A stretch of 64,000 bases of DNA, from NCBI GenBank assembly GCA_963682175.1, contig OY821789.1, forward strand, positions 2,170,001 through 2,234,000, in the 5' to 3' direction. The position numbers were made by a program, and so were the translations under genes. Positions 1 to 11,600 of this stretch are shown one piece after another. The stretch is from Triglochin maritima (lineage: Eukaryota; Streptophyta; Magnoliopsida; Alismatales; Juncaginaceae). Each line of letters begins with the position of its first letter. The first letter of the stretch is position 1. Under the pieces are notes generated by a model that searched no databases, was not told the origin of the DNA, and saw only the letters and a list, made by a program, of their open reading frames with translations.

Positions 1-198
1 CCGCCTCCGCCGAACCTCCCCTCCCCTCCGCCGCACGGTGCCACGGCAGCCTTCCCCTTCTCCACTTCCGGCAGGCGACATCCTTCCCTCCCCACGGTCC
101 CATACTTCGAGCTTCCCTCCCCACAGTCCCGCATCTTCCCTCTTCACGGCTGCTCCAACACCTTCTCAGTTTCTCGCCTTCCCAGACTCGGATCTACC

Positions 199-2729
199 AT
201 GAGCGAGCAAGAGCAACCCAATCCCAGCCAACCATCGACGGATGGTATACATTTTTCCATCATCATGTGTTTGTGTGACTATGTCGATTCATGCTTCTCA
301 GTTCTCACGAATCATGCTTAGTTTAATTGGTACTACAATAATCACAATACAGTTTGTATTATTATTTGCTTTCTTTAGAGAACACGTATCTTGATTTTTT
401 GTAAAGTAAGCAATAAAAGATACATGACTGACTTTTGCTACCTTACAAGCTCTGAATGGTAACTTTATAGTGTAATCTTCCATCTTTTAGTTCACATTCA
501 TGCTTAGTTTAATTTATATGTGGACAATACTAAGTATTTCAGGAATCATACTTAGTTTAATTATTTCTGTATTCAGGACCTATTATTTCTGAAAGTAGTA
601 CTAGTAACAAGAGACGAAGAACACTTACTTCTGAAGTTTGGAATTATTTTGATAAAGATATTGTTACTAACAAAGCGAAATGTCGTCATTGTGCAAAAGA
701 GTATGTTGCTAAAGGAAAAGATGGGACAAGTCATTTGTTAACTCACTTGAAAACCAAACACTTGAGGATATTTGGTGGTGATTCTGGTCAACGGTTATTG
801 TCTTTTGGTGATAAGAAAAAAGATGGAACCTCTGAAGTAAAAAACTACAAATTTAACCAGGATTCTAGTAGGCAAGACTTAGCTGAAATGATTGTACTGC
901 ATGAATACCCATTCTCTATAGTTGGACATGCAGGATTCAGAAAATTTGTGAGAGGTCTCAGGCCAGAGTTTAAAATGGTGTCTCGTACGACCATAAGAAA
1001 TGATATTGTTGCTATGTATGTGGTTCGTAAGGAAATAATGTATGCACAGTTGGATCAAATTTCTGGTCGTTTTAGCATTACTAGTGACATGTGGACGTCA
1101 AACAGAAATAGGGGTTATGTTACTTTGACGTGTCACTTTGTAGATGATGCTTGGAGACTTCAGAAAAGACTTTTGAGTTTTGCTTACCTTCCAGCACCCC
1201 ACACTGCCAAATTAATATCGAAGGCACTAATAGATAGGTTTTACAAGTGGAATGTAGATAAGAAGTTAATGTGTATTGTGCTAGATAATTGTTCCACGAA
1301 TGATGCTGTTGTGAGAGAAATTGTGGGGAAATTCAAGCCTAAAGGAGATCTCTTGCTTGATGGTAAAATGTTTCACATTAGGTGTTCCGCTCACATCGTT
1401 AATCTGATTGTGCATGAGGGAATCGACATCATCAAAGATGTAATTTCGAAAGTGAGGGAAAGTGTGAAATATGTGAAGTCTTCGACACTTAGAGAGCAAA
1501 CTTTTCAAGAAGTGGCTAGACAAGTGAAGGCTCCAAGTAAGAGTCTTGTATTAGATGTTCCCACAAGATGGAACTCTACCTTTCTGATGTTGCAAGTAGC
1601 ACTAGAGCATAAGGATTCATTCAGTCGTTTGGCAGATATTGATGTGTCTTACAAGTTTGCACCTACTACAGAGGAATGGGAACATGCAAAAATTGTTTGT
1701 GAGTGTTTGAGATATTTTCATCGGGTTACGTTAGAATTTTCCAAGAGCTTGTATCCATCTGCCAATTTTTTTTTCCCTCATGTTTGTGCGATGAAACTGG
1801 CTCTAAAGGCGATGTGTAGAAATTCAGTTTCTTTTGTATCCGCCATGGCTAAACCAATGATGTTGAAGTTTTCAAAATATTGGGATGAAGCATCAGAACT
1901 ACTTTCCATTGGTTGCATTTTGGATCCTCGTCATAAATTAAGCACTGTTGAGTATTACATGAAGAAGATTTATGAGCAGGATTGGAAGGACCAATATGAA
2001 AACGTCACGAACAAATTAACTGAGTTGTATAATGAATATCGTTTGAGATATGAGGCTTCTGAGGGTCCTACTGTTATGGGCAGTCACAGCAGCACAGGGT
2101 CAGGATTAGGGACAACAAATGTTGTAGGTGATAGTGCAAATAATATTATTTTCACTACGGAAGCATTAGAATTACCGTCTTTCATCGATCCGTATGAAGA
2201 TCTTAACAAATTCCTTGACACAAGATATGCTTCTCAACCTCAGCAAAGTTGTTTGGAGATTTACTTGAAGGATTCTGTGCAGCCTAGGGATTGAGTGAAT
2301 GAGTTTGATATCTTGAGTTGGTGGAAACTGAATGCAGCAAAATATCCTATACTTGCACGTGTGGCGCGTGATGTTTTATCTATCCCAGTGTCTACTGTGG
2401 CATCTGAAAGTGTTTTTAGCACGGGAGGAAGGGTTCTTGGCAAACATCGTTGTTCAATGTCTTCTACTACTTTAGAAGCCGTTCTATGTACGCAAGATTG
2501 GTTAAGGAGTGAACTTCAAGGTACTTGAATGATATTTGAATAATATTTGTTGTATATATTATTATGTTAACTTAATGGCTTAATGTGTTTTCTTGGTATA
2601 GTTGAAACTACGGACGACGCTGCATGTTTCGGAACAATGCCAAGTTATTTTACTCACGTGGACGCGGAGGACGAGAATGTCGAGATGGCTAATGACGATG
2701 ACGACGATGATAATGAACATCTTGTGTAA
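199..2729 (+). pseudogene. hAT transposase (BED zinc finger, RICESLEEPER/DAYSLEEPER type), interrupted by one in-frame stop
   Basis: The reading model has three exons: 199-244, 577-2520 and 2602-2729. Introns run 245-576 (GTATAC...TTCAG) and 2521-2601 (GTACTT...TATAG). The total of 2118 nt is a whole number of codons (706). The start ATG at 199 opens with MSEQEQPNPSQPS. A BED zinc finger is encoded at about 612-770 (W-N-Y-F, then C-x2-C and H-x5-H ligands). It is followed by the RNase H-like hAT catalytic region, which contains SDMWTSNRNRGY and WNSTFLML. After the stop comes the C-terminal hAT dimerisation domain, including WWKLNAAKYPILA and ASESVFSTGGR. The C-terminus is acidic. A TGA at 2292-2294 (codon 588) separates the catalytic region from the dimerisation domain; everything else is open. 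The copy looks young, and as read the stop would remove the dimerisation domain. Confidence 0.85.
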
Positions 2730-3002
2730 TAAATGAATGTTTGTAATTTATGTAATACTTCGATGAATGTTTTACTTTTTATTGTTGTTTTATGGTTGTA
2801 GTAGACTAGTAGTTGAATGAATATTTTATGTTTCTAGTTAATTTGTTGTTTTGTGTTATTGGTGTTAGACTACTGTTAGAAATTCAAAATATCAGGTATT
2901 GTTGGTGATTTTGTGCTATTGGTGATTACGTAGGGATTGTTTTGTATAAAATTTTTGGTAGCAAATGAGTAGAAATAAAAAATACAAGTTTTATCCAGTT
3001 AT

Positions 3003-3176
3003 CCGTTTATCCACCCCGCCCCGCCCCGAATATCCGTTTATCCGACCTTAAACGGATCGGGTAGCGGATGAACTTTTTTTACCCGACCCGCCCCGCCCCG
3101 ATTATCCATTTATTTTAGGCGGGTCGGGTAGCGGTTGGGCAAAAACCCGACCCGACCCGACCCGTTTACAGGCCTA
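3003..3176. repeat. hAT subterminal repeats and right terminus
   Basis: The segment holds direct and inverted copies of a CCCGACCCG / CGGGTCGGG motif in clusters near 3014-3030, 3050-3066, 3080-3100, 3118-3130 and 3145-3164, and ends in TTTACAGGCCTA. This arrangement of short transposase-binding motifs just inside the terminal repeat is characteristic of plant hAT elements. Confidence 0.8.
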
Positions 3177-3972
3177 GATAACACTGTTTTTTATATATAT
3201 AATCACGTGTAACACAGTTGTATGAAAACATATTGCAAAGATTAGATGTTAACAAGCGAAATTCATTTAAGTACTGTTATCAACTGTAACCTTGTCATGA
3301 TGCATTCTGTTTACCTTCTGAGTGGTTTTTTTTGGGTTGTTTTACACATGAGATGTTAACTTAGAAAGGAAATCTCCGGCGTGATTAGGGGCAAAAATGA
3401 GTACTTTGTCCAAATAATGAGCAATAATGGAACGCCTTATAGACCACAGTAGAAAACAGCCTAATGAATGTGGCAATTGATGGATCATGATGAGTAGTAG
3501 TTGGTCGGCGTTGAATTCTTTTAATTATTTATAATATTTAATTGCATTAGATAAAAGGAGAAGATGAAAACTCTAAAAATACAATTGTCAAGTTGTTTCA
3601 TGGTCTTTTATGTGGGAGCAGGAAACAATCGTAACTTCAAAAGTAAACAGCACGCAGTCCTGTCTACGTATGATTCATGGCATTCGTGTGAACTGCGAAA
3701 TAACCGGTGCCACGTCATTGATAAGAAAATGTCGGACCTCGCTGCCAGGGGCAGGGTACGGTCCGATTGGAGATTCGAAGTAACAGTCATAACTCATGAG
3801 TTTAAGTTCCGCGCAACTTCTATCAATTCGTACCCCCTTGCAAAATGTATACTCATACAAAAGCAGAAGCCTCATTGATATCGATGTACACGTACCATGA
3901 GTCTATGAGAGCAGTCGGGACCGTCAACAGGGAATGAAGTATCAAACCCATTCCACCTGGGTCTAGCTTTAT
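3177..3972. other. Intergenic stretch with no supported gene
   Basis: This is AT-rich sequence between the hAT terminus and the last exon of the unrecognised minus-strand gene. A 104-codon ORF on the plus strand (3564-3878) overlaps two minus-strand ORFs and has no recognisable domain or splice context. I do not count it as a gene. Confidence 0.6.
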
Positions 3973-5242
3973 TTACAATTTGCATTCTAGAGGGATTGCA
4001 ATAGGACAGAGAAACGTTTGATCATATGGAAATGGAACTTCTTCGATGTCACTTCCCTCTATGAAAGCCTACAGAGAAACTTTATTGAATCAAGCCCGAA
4101 AGAATTATAACTGTAAGAGGCCACGCCAGGCTGTACATATGCGAAGAATATACATTTCCATGTGCCCGCAGTTAATCGGTTAGGGTGGTGATTTTCACAG
4201 ATCATGATTAAAGGTGTAATTGTGTATGACAGAATTCAATCCCATCAACTTATTAGGTTAACCAAGACTGGCTTCCAAATGCGTCAGTGTTGATCACTTC
4301 GGCAAGAAGATGGGAAAATATAAACCAATTCTCAACCAGAAAATAATAGTAAAGACTTAAAGACGGATTCTCTGCTAAATATTTCGTCAAAAAAAGTAAT
4401 ACGAAAGCAGGCTACTTAACTCACTAAAGAATGTGCTATATTTCAACAGCATCTTTGATAATATTACAACCTAAGACAAAGTAGAACAAGTTGTCTCACA
4501 GAGAACAATTGTATAATCTAAGATCAACATATGGAAGAACAAAATTATTACAGATAGTAATAGGCGATCTGAATACCTTCTTGTGAGCTGCGCCAACCTC
4601 AGTATCAACGGATTGATACCCACATGAGACAATGGAGCATATGGTACTGAAGGTGTCTCGAAATAAATTCAAAAAAATCAAACATCTTATACCCCCGAAA
4701 TAACTGCTGTATTTTGCTTGCTGCACGGTTCGCACAAGGCAAACACTAATATCAATTCAGTAACAGTGGATGTGTCGGGCAGTGAAGGTTCATAAACTGT
4801 GACTGAGGGATACGAAGTGGCGACAATAAACCTAGGTACAACGCCATCAAGAATGAAGCCCGGAGGCAGGTGATGGCCCCAAACATCAACCACACATGCG
4901 AACTACATCAGAGAGAAAAAGAATTACTTGTTTTTTTGCAAGGATTATTGTCACCTTAAGGAGAAGTTAACCACAGGAGTAGGTTCTCTTGCTTCTAATA
5001 ATTTGGCGTAAGAACTGCAAAATGAGCAAAAAAGGCAATGTTATACAAAACTACTAGTGGAGATGCTAATCAACCAAAAACATAGATAACATGAACAAGA
5101 AAAACTTTACGATTATAATATCATATTTAGCAAGTAATAACCAGAAGCTATAACTTTTGGGCAACGAAGTAAGTCAAAAAAGATTTAAAATAGACATGAT
5201 AAAACACCTACCTAAAGGTAAAGACAATTCTCCTGAACAACG
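3973..5242 (-). CDS. Unrecognised gene, five phase-consistent 3' exons
   Basis: Five exon-like segments on the minus strand join without a stop, all with GT-AG borders: 5242-5212, 5014-4972, 4902-4727, 4646-4577 and 4068-3973, the last ending in TAA. Exon phases match at every junction, which is unlikely by chance. The peptides include RRIVFTF, SYAKLLEAREPTPV, FACVVDVWGHHLPPGFI, PRFIVATSYPSVTVYEP, SCGYQSVDTEVGAAHKK and, at the C-terminus, VPFPYDQTFLCPIAIP. I do not recognise the family and see no signal peptide, membrane segment or catalytic motif. The 5' end was not found; it would have to lie in the 400 bp between 5242 and the beta'-COP stop at 5648, or the exons are a remnant. An alternative is a set of extra 3' exons of the same-strand beta'-COP gene. 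Existence of exons is moderately supported; function is unknown. Confidence 0.4.
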
Positions 5243-5647
5243 CTAGAAGATAGTGACAATAATAAATCGTTTGATCACAAAGGCTAGAGGATAGTAAAAG
5301 CCCATAAACTGGAATTACTACATACTTCAGCATAATATACTATAATGCACTTAGTTTGTTTCTTACAGTTACAGGTGCAGAATGGATTGTCGCAGTAGTG
5401 AAGTGGTAAAGTTTTTTCAACTAATAAGATTCTTTAGAATATTTGAATGGTGAAGCTGACGAAAACACCCTTGCATCAAGTAAGGAAATTCGGTGATATG
5501 AAAGTAAACATGATACCAAACATGGTGAACTATAAAAGAGGTAGTGCTGCGGGTAGTAGTAGGAAGACCCAACACAAATATTTTAAAGAAAACTAATTTT
5601 AATCACCAGGACAAAATTTGGATTATACACTCGCCCAACCAATGGCT
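5243..5647. other. Probable 3' UTR of beta'-COP and short spacer
   Basis: AT-rich sequence directly downstream (minus strand) of the beta'-COP stop codon. No coding potential was seen apart from possible missing 5' exons of the unrecognised gene to its left. Confidence 0.4.
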
Positions 5648-8600
5648 TTAGGCTGATGGAGTTCCTTTCGTACCCCACTCTTCTTCACCTTCACCCTCAT
5701 TTCCATTGACAAAGATAGCACCATCTGATGAATCTTCAGCATCAACATCAACTTCTTCTTGTTCCTCTTGATCTTGTTGTGCTTCTGGTCCATTTTCTTC
5801 AGTCCCCTGAAAATAACATTATGATTTTAAGAGTTGAGAAACACAACCTTACGTACATGATCAAGGAAAATAGCAAAAATAGAAAGCAAGAACGCAAGCT
5901 TAACAGACTTGCTTAAGGTAAAGAATGAATAGCAACATAAGAATAATTGTGAATCATTTATAGAAATTAGAAAATAACACAATCAGAGAATATAAGGGCC
6001 CATATTGTGGAGTTTAAAAATCAAAGGTTCCTGAAAATAACTTTTCCAAACAAATTGACTCTTAAAAACAACCTCATGTGTAGTGTCTCCATTTTCGAGC
6101 AGTTCTTCATCTTCACCTATTTGCATACTCTTGAACGCCTCGATAAGATTAATGTTGGTCTTTGTGGCATAGCTTAGATATCCTTCTGCTGGAGGATACT
6201 GCCCCCTGCACAGAAGCAGGTAAAGAAAGGAGATAAAACATAAATATAAAAGAACACCACCAGAAATGACGCCTCAGGAGATGCATAAAACTGATGAAAA
6301 AGGTAGAGCAAAGTTTTACCTTTTTTCTGATATACTTGACTCAACTTCAAGAGCAACTTGCCAATCCTCAAACAAATTAGGATATTCCTCAGGATCGGCA
6401 AGAGACTCAGCAGCTTTTGGATTGACCTACGAAAAGAACACAATAGTTCATTGCGACTTGATGAAACAAAAAATAGTGTTGGTAAGGCTTACATTTTAAC
6501 AGAGAAAGTAAAAGGTAAGCAAAAAGTAATGATTTATGTATATCATTCGGATACAATAGTTGATGAACCAAATACTTTAGCAGAAAATATAAATAGTACG
6601 CAAAGAAAATAGTTAAAAATGTAAAATGCAAATGTTAAAGTACTATGGCTCTAGCATATTAAGATACACATCGCAAGGGGGAAGTAACCTTCTTAAGATC
6701 ACTTCTCCATAATCCAACAATCTCAGAAACCTTGCTTGGGAGATAAGATCTTGCCATCAATGCAGCTTCAGGTATGCGATTGCTGCATGGATATTTTATA
6801 AGTAATGTAAAATGTTTAAAAAGTAACTATTGGGAGCATCTAGGGAGATACCTTGCAACCAAAAGCTGAAGACATTCCTCCAATTTACCAAGCATAAACA
6901 AGGAAAGGAAAGCAACATTGTTCTTTCCATGATCCTTTGCTAGAGAGGTAAGCTTAGTTATTCCTTCAACATCCCCAAAAGAAGAGTATAGGAGCAACAA
7001 GCCACTCAGATCCACAGCTTGCAACAAGCACTCTTCTGCCATTTCAAACTGGATGAAATGAACATAAAAAAGTGGATGTCAAGAACATCTCAAATGCTTG
7101 ATGAAAAGTAAAGGGAAGTTGTCAAGTCAGATAAAACAACAAAAAACCCGCAGAATCACGTGTAACAACAGGTCGTGTGCAAAGGACTATAATAGCATTG
7201 TAAAGGTCTTAAACAACAGAACCCAAAAGTCCAGAAAAGTAACAAAGGAGAAATATAGATAAAAACATATGACTTATGATTTTCAATTTCGATTATCATC
7301 AACATCAACATAACCCCAATGCCTCAGAAGAGGCTCCCGCCTAAGCGAGGTAAGGGAGGGTCGGATGTACGCAATCCTACCACTGTAAAACAGTGGGGTT
7401 ATTTTTAATTGACCCAAATGATGCAAATGCAACTGACCATCTGCGATTCCACAATAAAAGAAATGCAGATCGTTTAAATAGTCATTTGATATAATCCATG
7501 ATGCTCCAAATGTCAAAAAACAACTTAATCTTTGACACAATGGAAATGGACACTATTTTCAATTTCGATTATCATTCAAATTAATTTTTTAGTTAACAGT
7601 AGTCAATTTTATCATATAAGCTTCTTTTATTACGCAAATCTGCAAGCTCAGATGGAGCACTTCATAATTAAAAAAATTACCCTTCCAGAAGACATGGCCA
7701 AGTCTCCTAATTGCTTCCATTTTGATTCACTTTGTACTTCAACAGCAATCGCCTGTCAAATGATTGGAACATGTTAAGGCAGGACAGAATCCAATGAAAC
7801 TGAGGAAAAACTACAAAGGAAATGGATGAAGTTTGCAATCGCATGGTAAAGCACCTTAGCAACTTCTAAATTTCCAAGTTGTATAGAAAGATCAAATCTG
7901 TAATTGGGATCTGTAGCCACTTCTAAAGCATCCTCTACCATGCCACGAGATTCAAGGAAGCGAGCCACACTAGCAAGTTAAGTACAAAAAATTGTTAATG
8001 ATGATAACAATAACAAGGTCTCAACTACTACATGGTTTGGTCAACTATGCAGGAAATATTACAACATGGTTTGGACCACCGCCCAATAGCATGTTGCCGC
8101 CAGAAGCAAAACCCCATATTTCTTATAGAGAATCTCCTAATTGTTCCGAAGCAAAATTTGCAGTGTTTTCTAAAGAAGCAATATATTTTCCCTAAGCCAT
8201 GACAATTGACATATTAAGGGACCAAAGATTTGAACTGGTAGTACACGACAATCTTACTCCAATCTGATAAAATCTCAGTTTTGCAAACAATAAAAGAAAA
8301 ACTAGCAGTGATAGAATAACAATTACACGAAGACTAAGGAGTGCATAACAAAAGAAAACAGCAAGATACCTGTTATGGTGTTCAACCGGAATCGAACGCA
8401 GAACTTCATTTGCAAGACCTAAATCCCCACGCATCACAAGGGTTTTATACTCAATCAAACTTAGGAGTAAGGTGTAGCCCATGACACTGCAATGCAAATG
8501 ACAGATAGGAGTAAGTAATGGAATGAGGTGACTAACAAATGACAAGCAATCAATTTCACAGCACATGGACATTACTCACTTGAACTCTTTGTCTATGAGA

Positions 8601-11600
8601 TACACCTTGCTTTGACTAGCAAGATAACCTAATAAGTACATTGGACGGTCCAAATGAAACATGGTAGTCACCTAAATCCAGAAACCATAAGTTAAACAGT
8701 CGGTTCAAGATAAAGCAGTATCAGCAAAACTGAAAACAGTCAATGTGCAGTTTACTGTATAAAACAATTACCTCTCCACCGACACAATAATTCAGCCTCC
8801 AAGATGAGTTGGTGTAGATGAAACAGTCCCCAACCCATAGCCCAGTGCGGACCCGTTCATTTGTTTCATGGAGAAGCTCAAATGCATCTTGAACACCTTC
8901 ATCTTCCGCCGGTCTACCACTTTCAAGATAGGAAGAGACAATATCCCTCTGCCATTAAATGCAACAAAATCATAAATATAAAATAAAAACGGAAATATTA
9001 AAAATATGCAGTAACTTCTGAAACTAACACCATTATACATAATAGTTGAGGCTAAAGTCTCGTCTTTTTTAATATCCTTATAATTTTTTCTAAATAATAA
9101 CAAAGAGAGCTGCTTTGAATTCTTACATTGAACTTCAGGATGTAAAATGATGTGTCGCTTGCTATTGCCACCAAGTCACCACTATCGGCCCAATAAAGAT
9201 TCTGAAACAGAGAAAGTTATACATGCATTAGGTACAACCTGATGTTCAGAAATAAGAGGTCAAAAAAAAACCTTTAGGGGGAAAAATTGCTGCATACTTT
9301 GACATTGACATCAATTCGACGTATCAACCTGCACTCAGCCCAGTCATAAAAGCAAATAAAATCATTTGAACACATTGCAAGTAAGCTTCCTCCAAAAATG
9401 CGCTCAGTAGAAAAAGCAGGACGTATGCTTTTCTTTTCCTGTAACACAGCAAAATGGAAAAGAAAAAAAGAAACTATTTAACTTGAGAGCCCTAAAATGA
9501 AAAGAAATATGTAATGTACCAAGGAAACAGTAAAGTGTGTCTACATGTAAAATAATAGTTTGTTGGATGCATGCCCAATAACATGGTGGTGATGCATAGA
9601 TGTGCACACCTGCAGACTAATAGTGTTTGTTAGGAAGACTTTCTGAGAAAGCTGACTCCAGTTAAGTAACCATTTGAGCCTCTTACATAACCAATTAAAA
9701 ATGCTTGTTGAGCAACATTTCTTCATTAGAAACTTGTGGAGGGTAATTCCAGTCCATTGATAATATGTATATAATAACAATGATTTAAAATCTAAAGAGA
9801 ATTTCACGTGACTATACAAAGCCAAATGGGAACAAAAATGAGAAAGCTGGAAGGCCAGATGATGACTTGCATACGGCATTTTCTGATACTCTCTAATTGA
9901 CCGTTATTATTCAAAGGGTATGAGAGCAAAAGATAAAATAAATGTAGAACTCAACGAAAACCAAACAACCCATAATTAACAGATTTTATTCGAAGGAAAT
10001 AAGAGATGGTAAGAAGAAGAAAAATGTATTGGCAGAAAAAAAACATGAGGGAAGGAAGTAGACCTGAAAAGTCTTGCTGAATATCTTTATTCTTGAGGTG
10101 CTCTCTCTAACTGCATATTCTCCCTCAGATGACCATACAAATTCCAAAGCAGATCCAAAAGATCTATTTCTCCAGGCTAGTGCAGTGTATATTATATATT
10201 CTCCATCACCACAAACAACAACAAACCTCCCATTTGGGTTATGTCTTAAACTCTGAAGAACAAAAATATATGGTATCAGAAACTGAAAGAGCATGACGTA
10301 TGGAAAAGGCAGATAGATTTCACATGATGTCTTAAAATGCTCCGCGGAAAAAGTTTTACAAGATAGCAAAAAAATAGATCAGCCAACCCTGAAAAGTAAA
10401 TGCTGCGAGAGAAGTATACCAATCTAATACTATCCAGCCATATGGATTATGAGTTAAAAAAATCGCAGCCAATTTTTCCAAGTATCAGAAAGAGTGACGT
10501 ACTTGAGGGTAAAGGTCACAGCTTCCAAGTTCCTTGACAGCTAGAGGCAATCTTTCACCATCTGTAACCTGACACGACAAAATAGTTTCAATATAGTTTC
10601 CAGCAGAAATATATTCCAATTATTAGGGTGTGTTTGGATATTGATCCTTATCATTGCAACTTTCTTATCTATTCTTCCTCATGTTGTTTTAAGTTCAGAT
10701 ATAATTTTGATGGAACAGTGTTTTCTTTTGAGTTCAAATATAACACAGCACACAGAATGATATATTTTTTTGCAAGTAAAAAATTAATTTTGTTCTTTCC
10801 GTTTACAGAAGTTTATCTTGAATGAAAAAATGTGGTAACATATTGACATGTTACTCTTGTTGTATGAGTTCTATGTTGAATGGGTTCATAAGAGATGGGA
10901 CAGTTGTAAAATTGAAGTTTTCCAATATCTTTTGTCTCCAATCTCTCTGATTCAGCAATTCTTCAAAGCAATTCCAATGACAAAGAGTCGAATTCTGACC
11001 AAAAAAATTAAATCCCACAATCGTCCCCCCCCCCCCCCCCCCCAAAAAAAAGGAATAACTGACCTCCACATCTGCCCCAACAGTTCTGATATTGACAGTT
11101 TGAATCTCGTTATGCTTGGCCCATATGATTTTACCACTATTGTCCATGCTAGCAACTGGCTCTTCTCGACCAATCTTTATCATGATAGTTCCTTCATCAT
11201 ATCCAAATACAACTCTGGAGGAAAAGAAATCACAATATATTGACAATAGAATGTAAAACAAAACCAGAGCTTTACATGTTCAATTTGTGACAATGTGAGA
11301 CAACAAATTAACCACGGACTAGTGTACCACAAACTGAATAAATGTTTCCCCCTTTTCTTTTTGGTGGAGGGACAATAATTGAATCATGGTAGAGTATGAA
11401 GAAGATGAAATTTTGAGTTGCGTACCTTCGCGATCCTTTTGTGTAACCAACAGCCCAAACTCTTTCAAGACCGTAGTTTAACGTGTTCTCAAGTCTGCAA
11501 AAAAACAAAAAGAAAAAAAAGGTATACGTATTTTTTGATCTTAAAATTTTGACCAAACAATAAAAAGAAGAGAACAATTATGATGTCAATGCATATCAAC

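Larger units (their letters stand above)
1..3176 (+). mobile_element. hAT (Ac/Tam3-like) DNA transposon, left end outside the window
   Basis: This is a class II transposon that encodes its own transposase (separate entry). The right end is recognisable. After the coding region, from about 3003 to 3170, there are many copies of the subterminal motif ACCCGACCCG/CGGGTCGGGT, which in plant Ac-like elements are transposase-binding repeats. The element then ends in ACAGGCCTA at 3168-3176, a typical hAT terminal inverted repeat end. The 8-bp target duplication would start at 3177 (gataacac). The left terminal repeat lies before base 1, so neither the TSD nor the full length can be checked. Bases 1-198 are GC- and CT-rich and look like the 5' leader of the transposase gene. 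Confidence 0.85.

Noticed and set aside
3564..3878. 104-codon plus-strand ORF
   Set aside because: Overlapped by two opposite-strand ORFs, with no domain, splice context or family-like composition.
10848..11261. 131-codon plus-strand ORF and 136-codon minus-strand ORF
   Set aside because: The minus ORF is a beta'-COP exon extended into its introns through the poly-C run; the plus ORF is its shadow.
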